Assembly (NCBI GenBank): GCA_964017065.1
Contig: OZ024787.1
Coordinates: 9,757,208 to 9,821,207, forward strand
Length of the DNA stretch: 64,000 nt
Origin: Haliclona indistincta
Lineage: Eukaryota; Porifera; Demospongiae; Haplosclerida; Chalinidae
Reading direction: 5' to 3'
The translations under genes and the position numbers were made by a program. Shown here piece by piece: positions 36,650-48,200 of this stretch (within the stretch, counting starts at the first letter, position 1; every line of letters begins with the position of its first letter). The notes under the pieces are model-generated. The model made no database searches, was not told the DNA's origin, and saw nothing but the letters and a program-made list of their open reading frames with translations.

Positions 36650-39600
36650 CTGTGTGTGTGTGTGAGTGTGCGAGTGTTTGTCTTTGTGCATAGGACGTGA
36701 CTTACCTTCATTTCTTCGATCGCACTAGCTGCTAGTCTGATCTGGTCCTTCAATTCAGCATTCATCCTTCTCAGCTCCTACACGCAAAGATTACCACATG
36801 TGTAAGAGAACACTTGAATGCGTGCATGTGCGTGTGTGTGTGTGCGTGCGTGCGTGTGTGTGTGTGTGTGTGTGTGCGTGTGCGTGCGTGCGTGCGTATT
36901 CGTACATTATTCTCCGCTTGCAGTGTGGCGTCCATCATAATCAGAGTTTTCATGAATTCTGTGCAACACAAAAAAATCATTCAAACACAATACACAACCA
37001 TTACACAATATTCAATCTGTAATAAAAACATCTCACACAGCTCTGTCTCCACAGTAAATACCCAGCTCATGACATCACTTGCGAGATAATTTTCGCCTCA
37101 TGCTATTTAGAAATTTAATTCGATTCTGATACTAGAAAGTTTGCACTTAATCGAGACAAAATATTGAGTTCTAAATGAGCACTAGTAATGGATTATTCTT
37201 CTCCATCAAATAATTCACACACGCACTATAACTAGTACATTCATGGAATGGCAGGGGCGAGCCTGAGCATTGATACATGTATAATTTAGCCTTGTTAGTG
37301 TAAGAAATCCAGACAAGACATCTCGTACAGCACTTTCTCTAACTATCTCTTGCTGAGTGTGTTCCTTGCCTAGGCGTCATGGGAACAATGTACCTGGAAG
37401 ATGTGATGAATAGGGTTCCTCGGTCTCCTCACTCACAGCAGGCTCTACTGCTATCACACACTGACAAGCTCATTAGACGTACCTAAGTTACTGTTTGCTC
37501 TGTTGCAGCTACTGCTTTCCGCCGGCGTCTCCGGTAGGCCCTTTGATATTCTTTTTGTCGCTCCAGTCGTCCGCTTTCACGTTGATCGGGTGACTTTCTG
37601 GTAGCGGCCTTGTCGTATAAAGTTGTTGCTTTTCATGTGTATCTGATCTCTGCATGTTGTTGTTGTCGTCCCTGAGTCTTGTTTGAAACCAAGCGCCAAT
37701 TATAATGTGCGCACGTGCTAAAAAGGGCGTTTCCTACTTATCGGGAACATTAAAAACGACAAACGCTACCCCGTGACAGATTGATAGATACATTCCCCGC
37801 CGCGTGGGCCATTGTGCCAATCAATGTGGGCTCGCTCAGGCTCGCCCCAATTATATGTACATCATGCTTGGAGGTGTGATCTAAAAACCAACACAGTATC
37901 AAGGGCAATCTTGATATGTATCGTACATGACTATTTTATTGCCCACTACTTGTACAGTGATTATTAGTGATGTGCGGTTATACCTTGCTCATCAAACTGC
38001 TTAGAAGCTGACATCTTCTCGAACAGTTTCTTCTGCAAGACAAAGAGCAAAGTTAGAACCATTATATAGTCAGTGACCAACCACACACTCTGACCAGACA
38101 ACCACACATTGACAATGGTCGAGACAAAACAAAAACTGGTAACACTAAGAGCTCTATACCTTTCTCTTCAGTTCCGTCACGACTCTTTGTAGCTCCCAGC
38201 AATAGTCATCTCTCTGTGAGGGAGTGAGTGAGTGAGTGAGTGAGTGAGTGTGAGTGAGTGAGTGAGTGAGTGAGTGAGTGAGTGAGTGAGTGAGTGAGTG
38301 AGTGAGTGAGTGAGTGAGTGAAACATAAATAAACAGCGACACAAAAAACACACCTCATCGTAGAGATTCTACACAAAAAACACACCTCATCGTAGAGATT
38401 CCTGCCCTCAGCGTCGCGTGGTCGATGCTGAAGCTTCTCCAAAACCTCGGTCAACTTCTTGAGCTCAGAGGTGACCTCCCTGGAGAAGAAGGATGAAACA
38501 ATGACACTACCATGTAGCAGTACAAACAATGCATTAATTGCACATGTCCCCCACAGTGTAATGCCCAAGCTTTTTAGGGTCAGCAAAATTTGAACCCTAG
38601 CTCGCCCTAGCTATTTTATTATTTGACGTGAGGTGGATCAGAATGCACAACGGTAGACGAAAAATATATCTTTACAACAGTCAAGAGGTCGGACAAAACT
38701 AGTGGTGCACCGATACCAGCATCGGTATCGGTATCGGTGCCGATATTCAATGTATCGGCATGGTATCGGTATCGGTAACGTTAGATTCACCGATACTGCT
38801 TATTATTCTAATTAGTGCGCAACTACGAACGCGTGGCCAGAGCAAGCGTATACGTTCGTTGACATCGACATGGCTACTTCAAGAGTTTCAAGTTCAACCC
38901 GGAAGAGTTGCATATGGAGCTTTTTCACTGTTTGTGCAGTTGACGAGACAAAGGCTGTATGCAATACATGAGATAAATTCTCTCGAGGAGGTAAAACTGC
39001 CAAGACGTACACGATGTTATTGTTATTGAACAAAAATTTGAAATTTTTGAATTTCAACTATTAAAAATTTTGATTGTTAGTATATGTATCGGTATCGGTA
39101 TCGGTAATCGGCTAAAATTAGTTGAAAAGTATCGGTATCGGTAGTATCGGCAAATATTGGTATCGGTGCACCACTAGACAAAACCTAAAGTATTTGGAGT
39201 AGTAACGTAAAGTATGCATTTGACAGTGATCCTTAATCACTGAGATATAACCTGCAGCGACATATCCATTCTTGTGGGCACATTTACTACATGTACAAGG
39301 ATCAGGAAGGTCTTCAGGCTGGGGGTAACAATACAAGGAACTATTAAATTTTCTTTGTAAAACCATACGACTCAGCGTTCATTTCTAAACCATCTTTAAG
39401 TGGGGCTTGTATCCATAGCTGTTGTTGATAGTATGCCCTTTGAATATGCTTCTCTTGGTCAGGGCCTTCTCTTACAAATCTTAGTCAGGGCCTTGACTAT
39501 TACAGAACAAGGCTCTATCTAAACTTGTGTGTGTCTTGTCTCATCAAATAATAACTCACTCTTCTGTATTGAATGAGTCTGGATCAGGAATATCAAAAGC

Positions 39601-42600
39601 TGGAGTATCATGCTGCCTCGGTAGACTGTACCTACAAATATTTAGATTCATACACATCACTTTAAACTCAATCATACCAAGTAGTATCATATCATACGAA
39701 CACTCTGTATCTTTATTATTTTGCACATACACGCGCATGCGCACACACACACATGCACGCGCGCGCACACACATGCACACATACAGACACACACACACAC
39801 ATACACACACGCACGCACGCACACACACACATACACATGCACGCACGCACGCACACACACATGCACGCATGCACACACACACACGCGCGCGCGCGCCCAC
39901 ACACACACACACGCACACACTACATGTACGTGTCTCTGACTGACCTATGGAGTCTGAGGTTAGGGAAGAGCTGTGATCTGTTGTTATAGAGAGTATGCAG
40001 GACAGGTATGGTGATTTGCAGTGATGGACTGAAGACAATCTCCAGATTGACAATACTCATCTTGTTAATGCCAGACTGGATCAAAATTATAGATAGTGAA
40101 AACAAAATGAGTGTTATAATTAGCAGCTTGTAAATACTATAGAGAATTACGTAAGTACTTTGTGAGGTCACATGGTCGAGAAGTTCAGTAGTGATTGTAT
40201 ATAAAATGAAGGTTCTGAGACAACAGGTTGAAAATTTAGTTCTTCAGTACAGTGGATCTAGTCCGGACACTCTTGGGACCCACACATAGTGTTCTGATCA
40301 GGAAGGTGTCCTGGTGGTTATAAACTATTTGGGACCACATGCAGAGCCCACATTATAGTGTGTGTCCTTATTTCAGTGCCCACAGTGAGGGTTCCACTAT
40401 ATCCCAAATTTAGCAAGTGTAAATTTATAACATTATTTTGAGGTATAAAGAGCCAGTCGATGATACAGAGTTTTGTAGGTCACTTGTCGTGATGAAAACA
40501 TCAATTCAACGAGGCCATACCCACTTATCTAGCAACAACAGACTGCTTTTGCTTGACCTTTGCAGTCAAAGCAGACACAATCTTTGGTGATTTGGAAGCC
40601 AAGGTGCTCTACCTTACTCGATAATACTTAGTACAAGCGCTTCTTTTTACTGACTTTCTGTGACAATGGATAAGTGGGCATGGCTTCGTTGAATTGTCAT
40701 TCTCATCGCGACAAGTGACCTGCAAAACCCTGTACCCTCATTGCCAGCTAAGTATTGTATTGTACTAATGCATTGTGGATCAAGTGCTATCCAGGTCCTT
40801 GATTCTCTCAGTACCACTGATGCTGTCTGACATTTTTTTACCCACAGTATCTAACACTGTACTCACACATGCAGTAAATCACATGTACAGCATTTGCAGC
40901 TACACATTACACATGCGGTATGAAAGAGAGGGTTGAAGATGTGAGCATTGCACAAGCTGCACTATCCTTATAAATGAACTCAGAGATAGATGCCTCATTA
41001 AGGCTAATAGTATCAGTTATCGACCCTGATGATCATGACAATGGCATGGCACTATTCAGAGAAATAAGCTTATTTTAAGGATAGGACCGGAAACAAAATA
41101 AAGATTCATCAGTTTGACAGTTTTCAAAATACCATCACAGTTACAGCGGTTTTCAGGCTTCTTGCAACAAAAAAGCGTAGAGCGTAAAGCGTAAACCGTG
41201 GAGCGTCACACTATCATTGCGCAATTTGCGCGGCGCGCGAATGACGACACGCCCACACGAAAACAACACTAGCACATGTAGTCACTGAACGATCTCTACT
41301 AGCACAATGGAGAACGAAGGCCAGTGCTTAGGTCCAGTGCTTCATACTGATACACCATTCGCCAGCGAAGGTCCTCCGAATAAGCACTACAGCGACTTGG
41401 TTCACAGCTCGTTCGACGGTTACTTGCCATTTCTTTGCCTGACCACCCCTGCAATGCGGCCAACACATGATCACGCACGTGCGCGCTCCACGGTCTACGG
41501 ATTTTCTAATGCAAGAAGCCTGAAAACCGCTGTACATGTACTCAACATGATTTATGAAGTATGAATGCTTACATTTTCTGCTACATGTGCCATATGGGTT
41601 AACAGCCATCCCAGGAGGAGGGAGTTGCAGGCTGGTAGCTCCTCTAATAGGAGCTTCAGTACAGCTTGTTGCATCTCCTTGGAGCCCATTTCTGAGAGAA
41701 AGAATAACAGGGAAAGCTCAATCACACATTGTACAGTGCAAGGGACATGTGTGAGTCAGTCAAAGAATGGCTGATGCAACTCACGAGCAGCTGCCTCGAA
41801 TCTAGGAAACAGCTTCGGTGGAATGAGAGGTTCCGGGAACTCTCGGAGAAACAGTTTGAGCAAACTAGCAACCGTGTTTGGATCATATTCTGACAAGTTG
41901 ACAATATTCCCTTCAAACAAAAAACGATCAAATTCACAATTATCAAAACACCATTGTTTGGTGTGATACCTTTGTTGTAGAGTGCCTTCACCGCTAAAAT
42001 ATGTGACTTGACAGCAGCCAATCGATAGAGCCCCTCGTGCTCAAGAGCTGAGACATAAAAAGTAAAATTTAGTTTTACAGCTAGATTTTTACCATTTTCT
42101 TCAAGATAGTCGATACACTCTCTGAAGACCGTGGGTAATTTAATCCCGTCACCTCCTAGTTGGCTACGATACACAGCTGTCTGGAGACTCACGCCAAACA
42201 CTGAAAATAAAAAGAAGTGGAAAAGGACGCTCGGTAAAGTAATGTTATTGATACGTGTTGAACAAACAGCAGTAGAACACAATATTATGATATCACATGC
42301 TGCTCTTCAGCACAAACAGATTTCAAGAACAAGCAGATTTCAAGCACAAACAGATCTCAACAGAGTATATCAGGTACCACAATTAAAGTGACTATACAGG
42401 TCAGCTTTAGTTCACAGGTAAAATGATGCTTTCAATATCAGGTACCGCAATTGCAATGTAGCTACAGCTGAGAAAAGTGACTATATAGGTAAGCTTTGGT
42501 TCACTCAGTTCACGGATTGAATGATGCTTTCAAGGTGAGGAAAACACCATCTTTATCCAACGCTGACAACTAGTCGTGTTTCGTGTATGTTGTCGGCTGT

Positions 42601-42981
42601 TCACCTTTCTTTTTACGATGTATAATTTTCTGCTTGATGTTTCCCAGCGGAGGTCTCTTGATTTTTGGAAACTTCATGCGAGAACGTGGGCTCATCTTCG
42701 GACTGCTACCAGTGAATGGTTTAGAACTGAGCATTTGTATAAAGGAAAGAAAAGACACTTTTCTACAGTAGACACAGTGATGTAGATACTCACACAAGCA
42801 GGAATGGGTCAGTGGGAGTGCTCTGGCTGTGTATTCTAGAAGACTGGGGTTCTGCTGCAGGTGGTTCCTTCACTGGATGAAAGTAGGTTTCTTGAAGCGA
42901 GTGAGATCCTTCATCATTGTCGATAAAATCACCCTCGGACTCTTCCGTGCTGTCGAAGCTATCGTAGAATTCATCGTCCAT
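35762..42981 (-). CDS. RALBP1: RalA-binding protein 1 (RhoGAP), 15 exons
   Basis: Exons in order, all phase-consistent: 42794-42981, 42605-42726, 42093-42200, 41970-42047, 41785-41910, 41573-41691, 39945-40075, 39560-39631, 38386-38479, 38160-38213, 37984-38032, 36906-36958, 36706-36777, 35934-35996, 35762-35878; 481 residues (human protein 655). An acidic N-terminus ([19 protein letters not shown]) is followed by a basic stretch ([17 protein letters not shown]) and the RhoGAP domain: [33 protein letters not shown] with the arginine finger, [32 protein letters not shown] and [16 protein letters not shown]. The C-terminus is coiled coil ([36 protein letters not shown]), where Ral GTPase binds in the family. 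It acts as a GAP for Rac/Cdc42 and an effector of Ral in endocytosis and mitosis (family knowledge). Introns hold the SINE and transposons listed separately. Confidence 0.92.
36131..36185 (+). repeat. (GT)n microsatellite left of the SINE
   Basis: A GT array in a RALBP1 intron. The array resumes after the SINE (36596-36680), suggesting the SINE landed within it. Confidence 0.85.
36197..36595 (+). mobile_element. tRNA-derived SINE
   Basis: The head is tRNA-like: A box TGGTTCAACTGG (about 36207-36218) and a perfect pol III B box GGTTCGAATCC (about 36261-36271). An unrelated body of about 310 bp follows, ending in a T run. A second, antisense and 5'-truncated copy lies at 57681-57850. Confidence 0.8.
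36596..36680 (+). repeat. (TG)n microsatellite right of the SINE
   Basis: GCGTGTG and TG units directly after the SINE T run. Confidence 0.85.
36820..36900 (+). repeat. (GT/GCGT)n next to the RALBP1 exon 12 donor
   Basis: On the gene's strand a CACG/CA array starts within about 10 bases of the donor GTACGAATACG of the exon ending at 36906. Confidence 0.85.
37254..37848. mobile_element. TIR element with GGGGCGAGCCTGAGC ends
   Basis: A perfect 15-bp inverted repeat encloses 595 bp in a RALBP1 intron (37033-37983). The target duplication is not clear. No protein is recognised inside. Confidence 0.5.
38214..38322 (+). repeat. (GTGA)n array abutting the RALBP1 exon 10 acceptor
   Basis: On the gene's strand it is (CACT)n CCCTCACAG running directly into the exon at 38160-38213. 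Confidence 0.9.
38341..38401 (+). repeat. 31-bp tandem duplication copying a splice donor
   Basis: ACAAAAAACACACCTCATCG and the next 11 bases occur twice. The unit contains the end of the exon at 38386-38479 and its GTGTGT donor, so two identical donors sit about 31 bp apart. Confidence 0.85.
38700..39176 (+). mobile_element. hAT element remnant with BED zinc finger and 8-bp target duplication
   Basis: Ends TAGTGGTGCACCGATA and its inverse enclose 477 bp, flanked by a perfect GACAAAAC on both sides (38692-38699, 39177-39184). Sub-terminal repeats are built of ATCGGT. From about 38871 the plus strand encodes a BED finger start ([20 protein letters not shown], then [12 protein letters not shown]); a TGA replaces the second zinc-binding Cys. 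It is an internally deleted hAT transposon in a RALBP1 intron. Confidence 0.9.
39722..39922 (+). repeat. (CA/CGCA)n microsatellite in a RALBP1 intron
   Basis: About 200 bp of CACA and CGCA units, starting about 23 bases from the donor of the exon at 39945-40075 on the gene's strand. Frames across it on both strands are artefacts. Confidence 0.9.
40466..40732. mobile_element. MITE with 66-bp TIRs at TA
   Basis: CAGAGTTTTGTAGGTCACTT at the left and the inverse of AAGTGACCTGCAAAACCCTG at the right begin arms of about 66 bp. TA flanks both ends (40464-40465, 40733-40734), the pattern of Tc1/mariner-type elements. Confidence 0.8.
41142..41534. mobile_element. TIR element with CAGCGGTTTTCAGG ends at TA
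   Basis: TACAGCGGTTTTCAGGCTTC at the left is inverted at the right end (GAAGCCTGAAAACCGCTGTA), enclosing 393 bp in the RALBP1 intron 40076-41572. TA at both edges may be the target duplication. An 85-codon frame inside is not recognised. Confidence 0.75.
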
Positions 42982-43308
42982 TTTAGAACCACAACCCACT
43001 GACTAGCTAGCCTCGAGAGAAGCGGAGAGACGAGAAGTGAAGAATCGAACAACTTTTTTGCTGTCCAATACGGTCGGTCCAATATTATTGTTTGTGTACG
43101 AATAATTAAGTTAACCAAAACAAGTTACGGCACATGTCGTCATCGCTATAAGTGGTTTCCGCAACTTGCAACCTGCATTTCACGGTGAAGTGCACTGGAG
43201 ATATTCTGTGCTCTTGTTGAGGGAATCTTTCCTCTGCCGTAGAAACTGCTCTTGCTCTGATACACTCTTCCTCGCACTCTGCTCGCGCCAATCTGATTCT
43301 CAGCAATC
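42982..43308. promoter_or_regulatory. 327-bp bidirectional promoter region
   Basis: RALBP1 (minus) and the myosin gene (plus) start at its edges, head to head. A CCAAT box lies at about 43079 (GGTCCAATATTATT). No TATA box near either start. Confidence 0.55.
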
Positions 43309-45221
43309 ATGAGCGAAGACCCCGAGGTGTTCCTCCGTGCCGCGCCAACCAAAGGAGGTCAAGCGGCAGCCTTCGACTCCAAGAAATGGCTATGGGTCCC
43401 TGATGACCAGGAGGGCTACCTGAGCGTCCAGGTCTTGAGCACCAAGGGAGACAAAGTTACCGTAGAGAAGCCAAATGGAAGTGTGAGTGCACCATAACTG
43501 CTGTGTAGTTAACAGCTGATTACTACTTCCTTGTTTGTCAACTGCAGGAGGGAGTCTATGATGTGAACGTCACTGAGCAGATGAACCCGCCAAAGTTTGA
43601 GAAAGTGGAGGACATGGCTAGTTTGACCTACCTGAACGAAGCAACCGTGCTCCACAACTTGAGGCAGCGATACTACTCCAGCTTGATCTACGTGAGCTTG
43701 TTACTATACATACTTACACACCTAGCTGCATAATGTACGAGCAGTTATGCATCAGCAGCTATTTCAGAGCACAATATCACCACTTCTTAAAAACTGACTC
43801 ATTTGTACACCAGTATACTGTCCAAAGCATGCATGCGTCACAGCGAGTTACTTGCAAAGAGCTCATGCCTGCTTGCACATAAAATGTGATTTATGCACCT
43901 GCTGCTACATAGCCAAGTATAGACCAGCTTAATTTCTCCAGCTGATCAGCACCAAACTATCACCACGTGGGATGAGAATTTACAACAATATAAATGAAAT
44001 TCCTAATGAGCCTATGAAGTGAAGTTTAGGAAGGATGTGCATATCTTTGAAGCACAGTGATAAAACAGTGGAGTGGTGCCAATGAAAGCATGTAATTGTT
44101 TGGCAGTTGAGTCAATGACCACAGTGAGTGTTACCATCACTCCAGTTGCAACGTGATAGTCAAAATTAAGGCTTTGTGGCTGTGCCCACAATTATATCAG
44201 GTACCACTGAATAAAAAATTCATGCAACAAGCCTTGCAAGTGCCTCCACTTTATTATAATAATTTTGCTAACACCTCAATTCGATATTCATAGCTCTAAA
44301 ATAAAGCAGTTCAGCGAGTTTGAACAGCAAGTTCGAATCATTCATTTTCATATAGTCACCAAAGACACTCTATAGACATGTTTGTTCACATAACGAACAC
44401 GAGAGTACACGGCAGTATAATGTTGGAACATTTCCCTTAATGGCTAATCTTGTCACCAACAAACTGACAATGTAGGAACAGCTGCTGCCAGAGGATGCAT
44501 AGGTATATATAGCACGATGCAACAACAGCTCTGCACCGATTCGGTTTACATTCAGTCAAAAGCATAACCATACTAACATCTGTTTCCAGTGTCATATATG
44601 CAATATGAACAATGCATTGACATATGGATCAGTGTCTCAAGCACTTTCCTCGTAAAACATGAGAGGTCCAATATTTCTAGTATCAATTTATTTACTCCTA
44701 CCAGCTCGTGCTACTATGCCTTTTCTCTATCATCTGCATAATGGCTACACCCTTTTAACTAAACAGTCTCAATTTCATCCAGAAACTTTTTACTGTTCTT
44801 CCTCCCCATCAGACCTACTCTGGGCTGTTTTGTGTTGCTATCAATCCATATCGTCGTCTTCCCATCTACACCGACAAAGTGGTCCACATGTACAAGGGCA
44901 AGAGGCGCACTGAGATGCCTCCGCACATCTTCGCTGTGGCTGACAATGCCTACAGAGATATGTTGCAAGGTAAGACTGAATCTAGATCTTAGACTGACTT
45001 TGTAACTTTAATTTTTTTGTTCTTAGATCGTGATGATCAGTCCATTCTTATCACGTAAGTTTCAAAATTTCTCACTTGATAGCGAATTTCATTTATTTTT
45101 TTTGTTTTAACAGTGGTGAATCTGGTGCTGGTAAGACAGAGAACACCAAGAAGGTCATCCAGTACTTCGCCAGCATTGCTCCAGCTCCTCATCAGCAACA
45201 GAAGAGCAAGGTGAGAGCTAA

Positions 45222-45297
<76 letters not shown>

Positions 45298-48200
45298 GAA
45301 ATGTGAAGCAATATCGTGTTCTGATAGTCTCAGAGGTGTAATCAAATTGCCTCCAGACCACAAATTTGAATAAAGCTGTGACATCTGTTGGTTTACTTTA
45401 CCACTCCACATACACACATCTTACCACTGATCAGCTCTATGTGTAAACAGTCTAAGAGTTGGTAATACAATAGCGGTAACTATGACAGCACAATGTATCC
45501 TTTTAGATATAATTTTGCAGAGCATAATTTGGGTGTGGGAGGTGATAGGATATATGGTGTGTTGACGCTGTTTGTCATGCCACATTCCTTTCAGGGAAGT
45601 GAAATTGGAATTAGATAATGTTCAGGATTGTGGTTTATCATAATACAAGATTCAGACTATTATTTTCAGCCTAAGGCATTTTAAATAATTTTTTTTTATA
45701 TAGACCTAGATATGAAGTTTATTGCATGTCAATTGCTGTCTTATTGACGGCATTCTTTTGAGTACTGCCTGTAGAATTATGAAAGGTTTAAATTTTATAT
45801 CTATTCCTGCAACCGAGTAGAACCCTGAGTTGGCGTCTTTCTTTGAAAAGATCTTTACTCCAGCAAGTTAAGCTATGGTGTAGGCAGTAGATGTCTCTCT
45901 CTCTCTCTTTGTACACTGTCGCACTTAGAGATAAGTGCCCCCTTATTTGGTCGGAAGTAAGGATCATTAGCACGTAGCTATGCTTGTTGGTATGCAGAGT
46001 TCAGGTAGCTGAGGTTCTCCTCCTCACTCTACAACTTAGAAAAACACTGCTTGACACGTGAAGCATGACCATTATCACTATTAATCGCCACGGTTTGTGC
46101 AAAGTGTGATACTGATGCCTGTAATTTAAATACTGTTATCTCAGTGACACATGTCTGACCAGAAACTCTAGCTGCTTTTCAATGGGGGAGAGGAGTTGTC
46201 AGAGTCATAACTACCCAATGCTCAGCATACCATGCAACACTAGTCTAGGTGCATTAGCTATCAATTTCGTCATCCTCCACTTTCCAAGTACTCTCTGTAG
46301 TACTCATGATATTACACGGTCACTGGCTCTGTCAATAGCTTGACAGCTGTTGTTCTGGAATGTTACAACTTTTGGAAATGACCTTATGGAATCACTTTTC
46401 ACAAAAACAAGCCAATTAGCCCTTTGATAAGTCGAGCAAATCACCAATTATAGCATAGGGTTTCCGAGACTTAAATTTTTTAAAGTAAAGCATATCACTA
46501 CAGCAAAATGGTGCAAAGAGCTTGTAGATATTGCTATAGCATAATTATTATCATGCTATGACTGCTACTTGTGCTAGTCCATGACAGCATAGCTATCTAT
46601 GGTGCTTTGTGTGATAACCTGTTTTGTGTTGTGTGTGAAATCATTAGCAACAGCTCATCCCAATGTGGTGTTGTATAGCACCTGTTACCAAGCTTAGCTG
46701 TAATTGGGAATCGCTACATGTGTTGATAGTAGCTTACTTGGCTGGACAGTGGGAATGTTGCTAGTGTACTGAAGACAGATGTGGCTAGATTTGGTAGTGT
46801 TCATATAGTCCAACACCCACACCTCGGCCCTGTGTAGATCTCTATCACTGTACAAAGTTTGTACAAGCACTTACTCATAGTTTGAATTAAAGGCTAACCG
46901 TACATTCCAATGATCATCTGTGTCTGCACTTCCGTCTCTCGTAGCAAAACTTGGAAGAGCAGGTCATCCAGGCTAACCCTGTTCTGGAGGCTTTTGGTAA
47001 CGCCAAGACAACCAGGAATGACAACTCGTCACGTTTTGTGAGTTTGAAAAACTCAAATGAACTGGTTTGATCAACTTTTTTTTCTCAGGGCAAGTTCATT
47101 CGAATCCACTTCAACAATCAGGGCAAGATTGCTGGAGCAGACATTGAATACTGTGAGCAATTTTAGAGGTAGCACATTGGTACAAAATTTTCCTGTTCTT
47201 TTCAGACCTGCTTGAGAAATCCAGGGTTGTTGACCAAAATCCAGGAGAGAGATGCTTCCACATCTTCTACCAGCTGCTAGCAGGAGCCCCAAAAGAGCTG
47301 CTGGGTGAGTCAACAGCTGTTAGGAGCAAGGTGCAAATGTAATGCTCTTGGTTTCTCCGTCCAGACCAACTCCTGTTGAACAGGCAAGTCAAAGGATACC
47401 ATTTCCTGAAGAAGGGAGAAGAGACTGTTGAGGGACTGGATGATAGTGAAGAGTTCAAGGCTACAGAAGACGCCATGAATGTGCTCGGATTCACTGATGA
47501 TGAACAATTGTCAATTTTCAGAATAATAGCAGGAATCTGTCACTTTGGGAACATTGAAGTGAAGCAGCGCCCACGCGAGGAGTGGGCATCAATTCCAGTC
47601 ACCACTGAGGCGGAGAAGGTGGCTCATCTCCTGGGCCTGAACCCAGCTGATCTTGTGAAGGCTCTGCTCAAACCAAGGATCAAGGTCGGAAATGAGTACG
47701 TGCAGCAAGGACGAACTGAGTCACAGGCAAGACAAAACTTTTGTAAATAAGTCATTATTTTAATTTTGGTCGATTTTAGGTGGTGTATTCCATCGGTGCC
47801 TTGTCCAAGTGCTTGTATGAGCGTCTCTTCCGCTGGTTGGTCCAGCGTGTCAACAAGACACTGGATACCAAGGTATGACAGCCCTTTCAATAGTATACTA
47901 TCAGATTAAAATCTCTTATCATCCAGGCTCGCAAACTGTCCTTCATTGGAGTGCTCGATATTGCCGGTTTTGAGATCTTCAAGGTACGTCCAGTGGGACA
48001 ATAGTTGTGGTCTCATTTTACTTCTTTTTTTCTAGCTGAACACATTTGAGCAACTGTGTATCAATTTCACCAATGAAAAGCTTCAACAGTTCTTCAACCA
48101 CCACATGTTCGTACACGAGCAGGAAGAGTACCGCAAAGAAGGTATCAAGTGGGAGTTTATCGACTTTGGACTGGATCTGGCACCAACAATTGAGCTGATT

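Noticed and set aside
39252..39323. Cys-rich exon candidate ([19 protein letters not shown])
   Set aside because: It has splice-like ends, but including it breaks the RALBP1 frame, whereas 39560 joins 38479 in phase without it.
39556..40053. Cys/Val-rich and His/Thr-rich frames
   Set aside because: CA/CG microsatellite translations. Real RALBP1 exons (39560-39631, 39945-40075) flank it.
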